DNA of 15,669 bases from an uncultured Collinsella sp. (GTDB lineage Bacteria > Actinomycetota > Coriobacteriia > Coriobacteriales > Coriobacteriaceae). Positions within the stretch are counted from its first letter, which is position 1; each line of letters begins with the position of its first letter. The stretch spans positions 1-15,669 of the forward strand of contig CAJLAN010000013.1 of NCBI GenBank assembly GCA_905204635.1, in the 5' to 3' direction. The notes beneath the pieces were generated by a model. It had not been told where the DNA came from and ran no database searches. It saw only the letters and a program-made list of their open reading frames with translations. A program made the translations under genes and the position numbers. Shown here in pieces: positions 1 to 6,980 of the stretch.

Positions 1-56
1 ATGTTTGAGCATGGAATGATATGTGTGAGAGGCGGGCGGGAGGGATAGGAGCGCCC

Positions 57-500
57 CTAGGCTACGCCGCTGGAGCCGAAGCCTCCGTTGCCTCGGTCGG
101 TTTTGTCTAGTTCTTCTACTTCTACGAGGTTGACGGTGGGGACTTCTTGGATGACCAATTGGGCGATTCGGTCGCCCTTGTTGATCTGAATGTCGTTGGT
201 GGAATCCAGGTTGATGAGGATGACTTTGAGTTCTCCTCGGTAGTGGGCGTCGATGAGGCCCGGCGTGTTGACTATAGACAGGCCCTGCTTGATGGCCAAG
301 CCGCTGCGGGGCTGGACGAAGCCGGCGTAGCCATCGGGCAGGGCGATAGCCAGCCCAGTAGAGACCAGACGACGTTCGAAGGGCTTCAGGACGCAGTCCT
401 CGTTGGAGCGCAGATCCAAGCCGGCATCGGTGGGATGGGCGTATTTGGGAAGCTCGACGGTGGGGTCGAGACGCTTTATGTTGACGGTAATGTTGGACAT
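57..500 (-). CDS. dut: dUTP diphosphatase (dUTPase)
   Basis: Hydrolyses dUTP to dUMP and diphosphate, keeping uracil out of DNA and feeding dTMP synthesis; members of this family are cytoplasmic homotrimers. All five trimeric dUTPase motifs are visible in the 147 aa: motif 1 around D25-S32 (AGLDL), motif 2 PRSG at 64-67, motif 3 G81-E90 with the catalytic aspartate D84 and Y87, motif 4 GDRIAQL from 109, and the glycine-rich motif 5 at 136-144. Length is normal for the family. The ATG lies 4 nt after the nrdR stop, and its ribosome site (AAGGTGA) includes that stop codon, so dut is probably translated in step with nrdR. It is the last visible gene of the LysM-nrdR-dut group; no terminator is visible in the 56 bases left of it. 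Identification is firm. Confidence 0.97.
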   Translation of the reverse strand: MSNITVNIKRLDPTVELPKYAHPTDAGLDLRSNEDCVLKPFERRLVSTGLAIALPDGYAGFVQPRSGLAIKQGLSIVNTPGLIDAHYRGELKVILINLDSTNDIQINKGDRIAQLVIQEVPTVNLVEVEELDKTDRGNGGFGSSGVA

Positions 501-504
501 GGAA

Positions 505-948
505 TCACCTTAGCTTGTCGAGCTCTTGCAGAAACTCATCGACGTCTTTGAAATCGCGGTAGACCGAGGCAAAGCGGATGTACGCCACCTTGTCGATCTT
601 GGCCAAGCGCTTGAGCACCATGTCACCCAACTCATGCGACGTGACGGCCGTCAGCGTGCGAGAGCGCAGCTCGACCTCGATGTCGTCGATAATCTCATTG
701 AGCTTCTTAGTGTCGATATCGCGTTTGATAGTGGCGCGCATCAAGCCGACGAGCAGCTTATTGCGATCGAACCGCTGCTTGGTTCCGTCTGACTTAATGA
801 CCTCGATTGGGTCTTCGCATCGCTCAAACGTTGTAAAGCGATAGTTACACGAGCAACATTCGCGACGGCGCTTAATGGTGTTATTTGACTCCTGCATACG
901 GGAATCAACGACGCGGGTATGTGCCTTGCCACATTTGGGACAGCGCAT
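505..948 (-). CDS. nrdR: Transcriptional repressor NrdR
   Basis: Repressor of ribonucleotide reductase genes; it senses ATP/dATP through an ATP-cone and binds NrdR boxes in nrd promoters. The 147 aa show an N-terminal zinc ribbon with C3, C6, C31 and C34, a basic stretch K26-R29, and an ATP-cone from about residue 48 to 138 beginning [12 protein letters not shown]. Length and domain order are canonical. The start has a strong ribosome site, AGAGGAGG, 4 nt before ATG. The site and the start codon both lie inside or beside a 12-bp inverted repeat (943-986), so translation may be controlled by RNA structure. The gene lies 51 nt after the LysM gene and 4 nt before dut on the same strand. I see no convincing separate promoter, so cotranscription with the LysM gene is inferred. 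Confidence 0.97.
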   Translation of the reverse strand: MRCPKCGKAHTRVVDSRMQESNNTIKRRRECCSCNYRFTTFERCEDPIEVIKSDGTKQRFDRNKLLVGLMRATIKRDIDTKKLNEIIDDIEVELRSRTLTAVTSHELGDMVLKRLAKIDKVAYIRFASVYRDFKDVDEFLQELDKLR

Positions 949-986
949 GGTACCTCCTCTTAAACGATAACAAGGGTACCATGCGC
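943..986 (-). promoter_or_regulatory. Inverted repeat covering the nrdR start codon
   Basis: Perfect 12-bp inverted repeat: GCGCATGGTACC at 943-954 and GGTACCATGCGC at 975-986, with a 20-nt loop (955-974). In a minus-strand RNA the two arms pair. The nrdR ATG (946-948) and codon 2 lie inside the 3' arm, and the ribosome site AGAGGAGG (953-960) is split between loop and stem. The obvious inference is a hairpin that blocks translation initiation in transcripts coming from the LysM gene. A DNA-level operator is the alternative reading. No terminator-like U-run follows. Confidence 0.7.
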
Positions 987-999
987 AGCGCGATAATGA

Positions 1000-1452
1000 T
1001 TACGAACGAGCAGGAACCTTAAGATGCGCACCGGCGGCGAGCGAACCATGCTCCAGATGATTGACGTTACGGATCATGTCGGAAGTCTCTTGCGTGGAAA
1101 GGCCTTCGATAGGATATTCCTCGGCAAGCGACCAAAGAGAATCACCAGGCTGAACGCGAATAGTCTCGTAGGTAACGTTGGAAACGGACTCGGCATACGC
1201 GGCGTGACGAGCGCTAAAGACCGACGTAGCGAGGACAACGAAGAGCGTAAGCGCAACGGCAACGGCGACAATCGTCGGAACCTTCAGGGCAACGCGGGCC
1301 GGCGCAACTACAGCCTGCTGATTGCGAGCAGGCTTTACGGTCAAAGGCTGAAAGCCGGAGCGGCCACCCTGAACAACCGTAAAAGTGGGTTCTGCAGGCG
1401 TCTCGAGTTTAAGGGCAAGGTTTCCCTGGACCATATTCGTTGCGTTCATCAT
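1000..1452 (-). CDS. LysM membrane protein, probable SOS cell-division suppressor (YneA/DivS-like)
   Basis: A 150-aa protein with a cytoplasmic N-terminal part (about 1-54), one hydrophobic segment (about 57-79) and an external LysM domain (about 95-147: YETIRVQPGDSLWSLAEEYP, ending in HLKVP). LysM domains bind peptidoglycan. In Bacillus, yneA lies divergent from lexA and encodes a membrane-LysM inhibitor of division; in Corynebacterium divS has the same position. This gene has that position, that architecture (with a longer N-terminal tail) and a promoter overlapped by LexA boxes, so an SOS-induced brake on division is the best inference; orthology is not shown by sequence alone. Two ATG codons stand in tandem at 1450-1452 and 1447-1449; the AGAGGAG site is 3 nt from the first and 6 nt from the second, which favours the second. 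It precedes nrdR on the same strand. Confidence 0.8.
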   Translation of the reverse strand: MMNATNMVQGNLALKLETPAEPTFTVVQGGRSGFQPLTVKPARNQQAVVAPARVALKVPTIVAVAVALTLFVVLATSVFSARHAAYAESVSNVTYETIRVQPGDSLWSLAEEYPIEGLSTQETSDMIRNVNHLEHGSLAAGAHLKVPARS

Positions 1453-1520
1453 GTTCTCCTCTCGCGTGTTTTGCTGAGAACAGTTTTATCAAGCCGCGCG
1501 GACAAAAATGTCTAGCGCGA

Positions 1521-1532
1521 GAACGAATGTTC
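1521..1532. promoter_or_regulatory. LexA operator 1
   Basis: GAACGAATGTTC matches the GAAC-N4-GTTC core of the Gram-positive SOS box. It covers the predicted transcription start of the LysM gene. Its centre is 28 bp from operator 2. Confidence 0.8.
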
Positions 1533-1539
1533 GGTTATT

Positions 1540-1567
1540 ATTATCTTCGAACAGTTGTTCCTGTCAA
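1540..1567 (-). promoter_or_regulatory. Promoter of the LysM-nrdR-dut group
   Basis: On the minus strand TTGACA (1562-1567, consensus -35) is followed after 16 nt by GATAAT (1540-1545, five of six -10 bases). The start of transcription would fall near 1533, leaving a leader of about 80 nt before the LysM ATG. The middle LexA box occupies the spacer, one box lies at the start site and one upstream of -35, so LexA should shut this promoter efficiently. Confidence 0.75.
1548..1561. promoter_or_regulatory. LexA operator 2
   Basis: CGAACAGTTGTTCC is close to the Gram-positive consensus CGAACRNRYGTTCG. It sits between the -35 and -10 elements of the LysM promoter and is the middle of three evenly spaced boxes. 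Confidence 0.9.
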
Positions 1568-1575
1568 GCAAAATT

Positions 1576-1589
1576 CGAACATTTGTTTG
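1576..1589. promoter_or_regulatory. LexA operator 3
   Basis: CGAACATTTGTTTG has one perfect half-site and one with a single change (GTTT for GTTC). It lies 24 bp before the lexA start codon and is suited to autoregulation of lexA. Its centre is 28 bp from operator 2. I could not identify a convincing lexA promoter on the plus strand; TATTAT at 1539-1544 is a possible -10 without a matching -35. Confidence 0.75.
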
Positions 1590-1612
1590 ACATGGGTAGA
1601 GAGGATGCCCTG

Positions 1613-2257
1613 ATGGCTCGCAAAATTACCAAGCGTCAGCAGCAAATTTACGACTTCATCAAGGAATATCAGCAGGAGAAGGGTTATCCGCCCAGTGTGC
1701 GCGAGATGGCATCTGCCGTGGGCCTTTCCTCCCCCAGCACCGTGCACGCCCATCTATCTGCCCTGGAGGCGCGCGGGCTACTCAAGCGCGATGCCACCAA
1801 ACCGCGCGCTCTGGAACTCTTTAACGAGGACGGTTCCTCTGTCTCAATTTCTAAATCTGACGAGACCACCGCACCTCGCGGAACGGTCTCACTACCGCTC
1901 GTTGGTCGCGTCGCGGCTGGGATTCCCATTCTGGCCGAGCAGAATATCGAAGACACATTTACTATCCCGACCGAAATCGCCACTGATCAGGGTTCCTTTA
2001 TCCTTGAGGTGCATGGGAGCTCAATGATCAATGTCGGTATCTTCAATGGCGATTACATCATCGTCCGTGAACAAAAGAGTGCCATGAACGGCGAAATTGT
2101 CGTGGCTATGATTGATGGTTCAGCGACCGTCAAGACGTTCTACAAGGAGCAGGGACGCGTACGCCTGCAGCCTGAGAATGACACCATGGAGCCTATCTAT
2201 GCAACGAATCCCGTTATCTTGGGCAAAGTCGTCGGCTTGATGCGCCGGTTCTCGTAA
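1613..2257 (+). CDS. lexA: SOS repressor LexA
   Basis: Repressor of DNA-damage genes that cleaves itself when RecA filaments form. The 214-aa protein has an N-terminal winged helix (about 1-70, with the recognition segment SSPSTVHAHLSALEARG at 39-55) and a C-terminal S24 peptidase domain. The cleavage site is A102-G103 in GRVAAGIP; the catalytic pair is S137 (GSSM) and K174 (TVK). An upstream in-frame ATG at 1508 would add 35 residues encoded by the LexA boxes themselves, which is implausible. The start at 1613 has AGAGAGG 8 nt upstream and gives the family-typical MARKITKRQQ. It is divergent from the LysM gene, its stop overlaps the next start (TAATG), and it is surely autoregulated through the boxes at 1521-1589. 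Confidence 0.97.
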   Translation: MARKITKRQQQIYDFIKEYQQEKGYPPSVREMASAVGLSSPSTVHAHLSALEARGLLKRDATKPRALELFNEDGSSVSISKSDETTAPRGTVSLPLVGRVAAGIPILAEQNIEDTFTIPTEIATDQGSFILEVHGSSMINVGIFNGDYIIVREQKSAMNGEIVVAMIDGSATVKTFYKEQGRVRLQPENDTMEPIYATNPVILGKVVGLMRRFS

Positions 2258-2961
2258 TGCAAAAACGCATCACCATCTTTGATACCGTCCGCGGGCTTAC
2301 GATGATTTCAATGGCAGGTTTTCACGCTTGCTACGATCTTGCCTACCTGTACGACTGGGATATGCCCTGGTTTACCCAGACTGTCTTTCAAGACATCTGG
2401 CGCGCCAGCATCAGCTGGGTATTTTTGTTTATCGCGGGTTGGATGTGCACCCTTTCGCGCAACAATATCAAACGTGCCGCCAAATACGCCTTAGCAGCAC
2501 TCGTCGTCTGGTTGGCAACAACACTTGTCTCAGTTGACGATTCTGTTAATTTTGGCATCATCTACTGCATGGCCGCATGTACCGGCATCGTGGCGTTGAC
2601 CGATCCCGTCCTTAAGAAGATATCGGCGAGATGGGGCATGTCCCTATGCCTTTTGTTGTTTGCCCTCACCTGGAGCATCCCCAAAACGATCTACCCTGTC
2701 CCCTACCTGGCGTGGCTGGGATTTCCGAGCCCTGGGTTTGTCTCAGGTGATTACTACCCCATCATCCCGTTTTTCTTTATGTATCTTGCAGGATACTTCG
2801 CCGCACACATAGCGAAGGGAATCGATAAGACCGTCCCTAGCTGGGCCTACGCCAATCCCATCCCGGAGCTCGCCAGCCTTGGACGTCACGCACTCCCCTT
2901 TTATCTACTGCATCAGCCCATTATTCTGGGCTTTTTGGAGCTCGTCTACTCGGTGCGATAA
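2257..2961 (+). CDS. Membrane protein of the DUF1624 / heparan-alpha-glucosaminide N-acetyltransferase family
   Basis: A 234-aa polytopic membrane protein with about six to seven hydrophobic stretches (roughly 11-30, 51-66, 77-91, 99-115, 127-140, 166-185, 212-230). The start RITIFDTVRGLTMISMAGFH (4-23) and the end FYLLHQPIILGF (215-226), each with a conserved histidine (H23, H219), are typical of the HGSNAT/DUF1624 family, which is related to membrane acyltransferases moving acetyl groups across the membrane. The bacterial substrate is unknown, and I would not go beyond probable acyltransferase. Its ATG overlaps the lexA stop by one base (TAATG), so it is translationally coupled to lexA and should be LexA-regulated. 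Its last 16 bases overlap the 3' end of hflX on the other strand, leaving no room for an intergenic terminator. Confidence 0.8.
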   Translation: MQKRITIFDTVRGLTMISMAGFHACYDLAYLYDWDMPWFTQTVFQDIWRASISWVFLFIAGWMCTLSRNNIKRAAKYALAALVVWLATTLVSVDDSVNFGIIYCMAACTGIVALTDPVLKKISARWGMSLCLLLFALTWSIPKTIYPVPYLAWLGFPSPGFVSGDYYPIIPFFFMYLAGYFAAHIAKGIDKTVPSWAYANPIPELASLGRHALPFYLLHQPIILGFLELVYSVR

Positions 2962-4235
2962 CGCTTGAGCCGCGGCGCGATACGAGCCGGCAGCTTCGCA
3001 ACAATACGAACGCCGCCCTCAAGATATTCCTCGTGCAAAAGGGTTCCCTGTTCATGCACCAGCGTGATGAGGGCGCCCTCGCGATACGGGATTTCAGCGG
3101 AGAGCAACACATCGGTGGCAGCCGCCTCGCGAGCAATACGGTCGACGAGATCGTCGAGTCCCTCGCCCGTCTGGGCCGAGAACAGCACGGCCTCGGGATA
3201 GCGACGACGGAAACTCAATCGATCAACGCTATCGAGAAGATCGATTTTATTGAACACCGTAAGCGTCAAACGCTCGCCGGCACCGATCTCGTCAAGAACG
3301 CGATCGACTGCCTCGAGCTGGCGCTCGTAGTCCTCGTCAGAGGCATCCACAACTTTAAGGATCAGATCGGCACCAAGAACCTCAGACAGCGTGGACTTAA
3401 AGGCATCAACGAGACCATGCGGTAGCTTTTGAATAAAGCCAACAGTATCGGTAATCGTCATGCCACGACCGCCGGGCAGGCGATACGAACGCGTCGTCGG
3501 GTCGAGCGTAGCAAACAGCTTGTCCTGCGAAAGCACCGTAGATCCGGTCAGACGATTGAGCAACGACGATTTACCCGCATTGGTATAACCGGCTAACGCG
3601 ACGCGAAACGCCGGTGACTCAATGCGGCTCTTGGATTGAACATCGCGGCGCTGTTCAACCTGCTTAAGCTCGCGACGAAGCGCGGCAATCTTGTTGCGAA
3701 TCAAACGTCGGTCAACCTCGAGCTGGCTTTCGCCCTGGCCAAAGCGCGAACCAATGCCACCGCGTGTCTGCTCTTTAGCAAGATGGCTCCACATACCGCG
3801 CAAGCGAGGCAACAGATACTGCAATTGGGCTAGCTGCACCTGCAGGCGGCCCTCACGGGTCTGAGCGTGCAGGCCAAAGATATCGAGAATCAACGCCGTG
3901 CGGTCGATAATCTTAACCGGTTCGCCCACGGCTTTCTCAAGATAAGACTGCTGCGAGGGCGTTAAATCGTCGTCGAAGATAACAACATCGACATTCATAC
4001 GATGCACGAGCCCGCAAAGCTCCTCAACCTTACCGGAGCCGATAAACGATTTTGGATATGGCTTAACCAGACGCTGCGACAAACGCGCTACGCACTGGGC
4101 GCCAGCCGTATGGGCCAGGCGCTCAAGCTCGTCAAGCGAACGATCGAGCGGCCAGGCGTTATCGCGCCACTCAACTCCGACAAGAACGGCACGTTCGGGC
4201 TCAGGCGCCGTGGGAACGAGGGGAAACCGAGCCAT
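2946..4235 (-). CDS. hflX: GTPase HflX, ribosome-associated
   Basis: A GTPase that binds the 50S subunit and splits stalled or stress-damaged ribosomes. The 429 aa comprise an N-terminal HflX domain (about 15-195, with PKSFIGSGK near 61-69 and the helical RGGIGSRFGQGESQLEVDRR segment near 158) and a G domain from about 209. Nucleotide motifs are G1 GYTNAGKSS 216-224, G3 DTVGF 263-267, G4 NKID 329-332 and G5 SAQTG 353-357. A C-terminal domain of about 60 residues follows. The ATG overlaps the miaA stop as TAATG, so the two are coupled; the miaA-hflX pairing is common across bacteria. It is the last gene of the rny group and converges on the DUF1624 gene. Confidence 0.96.
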   Translation of the reverse strand: MARFPLVPTAPEPERAVLVGVEWRDNAWPLDRSLDELERLAHTAGAQCVARLSQRLVKPYPKSFIGSGKVEELCGLVHRMNVDVVIFDDDLTPSQQSYLEKAVGEPVKIIDRTALILDIFGLHAQTREGRLQVQLAQLQYLLPRLRGMWSHLAKEQTRGGIGSRFGQGESQLEVDRRLIRNKIAALRRELKQVEQRRDVQSKSRIESPAFRVALAGYTNAGKSSLLNRLTGSTVLSQDKLFATLDPTTRSYRLPGGRGMTITDTVGFIQKLPHGLVDAFKSTLSEVLGADLILKVVDASDEDYERQLEAVDRVLDEIGAGERLTLTVFNKIDLLDSVDRLSFRRRYPEAVLFSAQTGEGLDDLVDRIAREAAATDVLLSAEIPYREGALITLVHEQGTLLHEEYLEGGVRIVAKLPARIAPRLKRYRTE

Positions 4236-5173
4236 TAGGCCGCCTCGATACGGTGAAGGATATCCTCAACAACCTCATCGATCGTAAACTCGTCCATATC
4301 GAACCACACGATGCGGTCATCGCGTTTAAACCACGAAAGCTGACGCTTGGCATAGCGACGCGAACGCATCTTGATGAGTTCGCGAGCCTCATCCATAGAA
4401 ATCACGCCGTTAAGGGCATCGATAATCTCTTTATAGCCAATCGCCTGCATCGAAGTCAGGGCATCTTCCAGCCCCTGGTCCATAAGACCGCGAACTTCAT
4501 CAACAAGACCCTGCTCAAACATCAGATCGACGCGTAGGTTAATACGCTCGTAAAGCGCCTCACGATTACGCGTCAGACCAAACCATAGAGCATGATAATG
4601 CTCGCGCGGAACACTAAACTGACTTTTTTGCTGTGCATAGGAAATACCATCATCATGCATCTCGAGCGCACGAATCACACGACGAATATTATGGGGGTGG
4701 ATGACCGCAGCGGACTCGGGGTCACGCTCGGCAAGCAGCGCGTGCAGCGCTTCCTCGCCAATGCGCTCGGCAAGCTCCTGATACCCCGCGCGGCGATCGT
4801 CCTCAAGCTCGCCCGAGGGAAAATCCATCTCATCCAGAGCAGCCTTGAGATACAAGCCTGTACCCCCGCAAAACACCGGTAGGCGGCCCTCGCCCAGCAA
4901 GCGCTCAACATGCACACGAGCGTCTACCTGATACAGTGCTGCAGAATATGCAACGCCCGGATCAACAATATCGACCAGGCGTAGAGGCGCCGTGCATTCC
5001 TCGGGTGCCATCTTAGCAGTGCCGATATCCATGCCTCGATAGATTTGCATCGCGTCACACGACAGCACTTCGGACGAAAGACGAGCCGCCAAACGATCTG
5101 CGACATCACTTTTGCCAACCGCGGTCGGACCGACAATCGCAACGGCGGAAAGGCCTGCCCCGGGAGAAATCAT
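4235..5173 (-). CDS. miaA: tRNA dimethylallyltransferase MiaA
   Basis: Transfers the dimethylallyl group to N6 of A37 in tRNAs reading UNN codons, supplying the substrate for MiaB. From the ATG at 5173 the protein has 312 aa: P-loop GPTAVGKS at 15-22, the CDAMQIYRGMDIGTAK segment at 39-54 (catalytic D40, Q43), GGTGLYLK at 103-110 and the helical tRNA-binding insert in the middle. A longer reading from 5212 would add 13 residues lying inside miaB. The chosen start overlaps the miaB stop as TAATG, the same junction as miaA-hflX, and gives an N-terminus close to the P-loop as usual. The ribosome site is weak, as expected for a coupled gene. Confidence 0.96.
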   Translation of the reverse strand: MISPGAGLSAVAIVGPTAVGKSDVADRLAARLSSEVLSCDAMQIYRGMDIGTAKMAPEECTAPLRLVDIVDPGVAYSAALYQVDARVHVERLLGEGRLPVFCGGTGLYLKAALDEMDFPSGELEDDRRAGYQELAERIGEEALHALLAERDPESAAVIHPHNIRRVIRALEMHDDGISYAQQKSQFSVPREHYHALWFGLTRNREALYERINLRVDLMFEQGLVDEVRGLMDQGLEDALTSMQAIGYKEIIDALNGVISMDEARELIKMRSRRYAKRQLSWFKRDDRIVWFDMDEFTIDEVVEDILHRIEAA

Positions 5174-6543
5174 TAGCGCGGCTCGCCCACAACGGATCCG
5201 GACAGATACCACGTCTTGGCAACGTCGACGTCGACATCGACAATCTTGCCAATTAACTGATCGATGCTATAGCCCGCGGGAATCGGGGCATGAACGGTCT
5301 GATTCTTAGGACTCTTGCCCAGCAGCACCGCGTCATTCTTTTTGCTCGTACCCTCAATAAGGGCCGGCACAACGGTGTGGAGCTCACCTTGGTTATACTC
5401 GTGCGCTGTGGTCTCGATAACCTTTACCAGACGGTTGAAGCGCTCAAGAATCACCTCATGCGGCGTGGGATCGTCAATCTCGGCTGCCGGAGTACCGGCG
5501 CGCTTGGAATAGATAAACGTATAGGCCTGGGCATAACGGACCGTCTCGGCAAGCGAGAGCGTCTGCTCAAAGTCTTCCTCGGTCTCGCCGGGGAAGCCCA
5601 CGATGATATCGGTCGAAAGCGCAATATCGGGCATGCGATTGCGGATGCGATCGACGAGCCCCAGATAATCCTCACGCGTATAGCGACGATTCATCTCTTT
5701 AAGGATGCGCGTCGAGCCCGACTGAACTGCCAGGTGCAGTTGCGGCATGACGGCAGGCGTCTCGGCCATAGCGTCAATGGTCTCGGGCAGCAGGTCTTTG
5801 GGGTGCGAGGAAGTAAAGAAGATGCGCTCCACACCCGTATCGCCCACGGCACGCAACAGGTCGGCAAAGCGCGGCTTGCCAAACAGATCGCGACCATAGG
5901 AGTTGACGTTTTGACCCAAAAGCGTGATCTCGCGCACGCCCTGGCGTACGAGACCGGTGACCTCATCGACAATCTCCTCGAAAGGGCGGCTCTTTTCGCG
6001 ACCGCGCACATACGGCACGATGCAATAGGTGCAGAAGTTATTACAGCCCGTCATAATGGGGACCCAGGCGTGGTACTGGGTCTCACGATGCCACGGCATG
6101 CTCATAGCATCCGTGTCCTCGTGCTCATTGGTGCGAATATGACGCTTGCCGTCCAAGAATGCCTCGGCAATGAGCTCGGCCACATGCGCGATGGAATGCG
6201 TGCCAAAGATAACATTGACGTTATCGACATTGGTGAGCAGACCCTCGCCGTCGCGCTGCGCGATGCAGCCGCCCACGGCGACCACACGCTTGCCCGAGGG
6301 GGAAGGCGGGAGGCTCTTACAAGAGTTGCACTGACCGTACAAACGGGTGTCAGCGGCCTCACGAACGCAGCACGTCATGAACACGACAATGTCAGCATGC
6401 TCCGGATCGAGCGCCATAAGGCAGCCATACGAGTCGAGCAGGCCACTCACGCGCTCGGAGTCGTGCTGATTCATCTGGCAGCCAAAGGTGCGGATAAAGT
6501 AGGTTTTACCCGCAAGAATATCGCGTACGGAACCCTGGTCCAT
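5173..6543 (-). CDS. miaB: tRNA-2-methylthio-N6-dimethylallyladenosine synthase MiaB
   Basis: Radical SAM methylthiotransferase that converts i6A37 to ms2i6A37 in tRNA, acting directly after MiaA. In the 456-aa reading the N-terminal UPF0004 domain has cluster cysteines C22 (GCQMN), C58 (MTCCVRE) and C93 (GGCIAQ). The radical SAM domain has CNNFCTYC with C167, C171 and C174, followed by VPYVRGREKSR. A TRAM domain closes the protein (about the last 65 residues). The start is a choice: ATG at 6543 (AGGA 9 nt upstream) or an in-frame TTG at 6585 that would add 14 residues and start almost at the spoVS stop. The ATG gives the usual short leader before the first cysteine motif. Confidence 0.96.
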   Translation of the reverse strand: MDQGSVRDILAGKTYFIRTFGCQMNQHDSERVSGLLDSYGCLMALDPEHADIVVFMTCCVREAADTRLYGQCNSCKSLPPSPSGKRVVAVGGCIAQRDGEGLLTNVDNVNVIFGTHSIAHVAELIAEAFLDGKRHIRTNEHEDTDAMSMPWHRETQYHAWVPIMTGCNNFCTYCIVPYVRGREKSRPFEEIVDEVTGLVRQGVREITLLGQNVNSYGRDLFGKPRFADLLRAVGDTGVERIFFTSSHPKDLLPETIDAMAETPAVMPQLHLAVQSGSTRILKEMNRRYTREDYLGLVDRIRNRMPDIALSTDIIVGFPGETEEDFEQTLSLAETVRYAQAYTFIYSKRAGTPAAEIDDPTPHEVILERFNRLVKVIETTAHEYNQGELHTVVPALIEGTSKKNDAVLLGKSPKNQTVHAPIPAGYSIDQLIGKIVDVDVDVAKTWYLSGSVVGEPR

Positions 6544-6588
6544 GTGTATAAGTCCTAACGATGGGGAGCGAAACGAGGCAATCAAAAG

Positions 6589-6906
6589 CTATGCCACAGG
6601 CTTAACGTCGTCCATCACAACGTTATCCATAGCGGCTCGATTAATCTGATGAACGTAAATAGAAAGACGGATGGCCGTGCGCGACTCCCCGTTGATGAGG
6701 ATGTCGGAGAACACCGGTGCGCAGGAAATATCAAACCCGGTCGGAATCAAAAATCCGCGTGCAATGGCCACAGCCTTAATGGCCTGATTGACGGCACCCG
6801 CGCCGACACACTGAATATTGACGGGAACACCATCTTTGACCATGCCGGCAATGGCGCCGGCAACGGACGCGGGCGATGATTTGCTTGATACCTTCAGGCA
6901 ATCCAT
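6589..6906 (-). CDS. spoVS: Stage V sporulation protein S (SpoVS)
   Basis: A small Alba-like protein; in Bacillus it affects sporulation and septation, and homologues occur in many bacteria that do not form spores. From the ATG at 6906 (AGGAG 7 nt upstream) the protein has 105 aa. It begins MDCLKVSSKSSPASVAGAIA and contains the invariant VGAGAVNQAIKAVAIARGFL core (47-66) and ESRTAIRLSI. An upstream in-frame start at 6945 would add 13 basic residues without a ribosome site. The Bacillus protein is 86 aa; here a tail of roughly 18 residues (HQINRAAMDNVVMDDVKPVA) is added. It sits between the GHKL ATPase and miaB. The role here is unknown, possibly nucleic-acid binding. Confidence 0.93.
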   Translation of the reverse strand: MDCLKVSSKSSPASVAGAIAGMVKDGVPVNIQCVGAGAVNQAIKAVAIARGFLIPTGFDISCAPVFSDILINGESRTAIRLSIYVHQINRAAMDNVVMDDVKPVA

Positions 6907-6980
6907 GAAGAAACTCCTGCGTTTAAAAGTACGTTTTAACTGCAATAACTGTATCGTACCGAACGGACTCGGTAAAGATG
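6907..6980. other. Spacer between the GHKL ATPase gene and spoVS
   Basis: This 74-nt gap is the largest inside the rny-hflX group. It holds the spoVS ribosome site AGGAG (6914-6918) and a small inverted repeat, ACCGA/TCGGT on the minus strand (near 6958-6973). No good promoter or terminator is evident. A weak internal promoter for spoVS cannot be excluded. Confidence 0.4.

Noticed and set aside
1..56. Left edge beyond dut
   Set aside because: Fifty-six bases with no convincing start, terminator hairpin or ribosome site; nothing can be called.
1478..1489. Possible fourth LexA box (GAACAGTTTTAT)
   Set aside because: One half-site only and out of the 28-bp register; the second half lacks GTTC.
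1587..1592. TTGACA on the plus strand as the lexA -35
   Set aside because: Its -10 would fall at or after the lexA start codon, and no TATAAT-like element is present there.
1508..1612. Upstream in-frame start for lexA
   Set aside because: The extra 35 codons consist of operator and spacer sequence, give a non-family N-terminus, and lack the ribosome site that the start at 1613 has.
5290..6558. Long plus-strand open frame opposite miaB (422 codons)
   Set aside because: It mirrors a firmly identified gene in a GC-biased region and has no recognisable domain; such antisense frames arise from codon bias.
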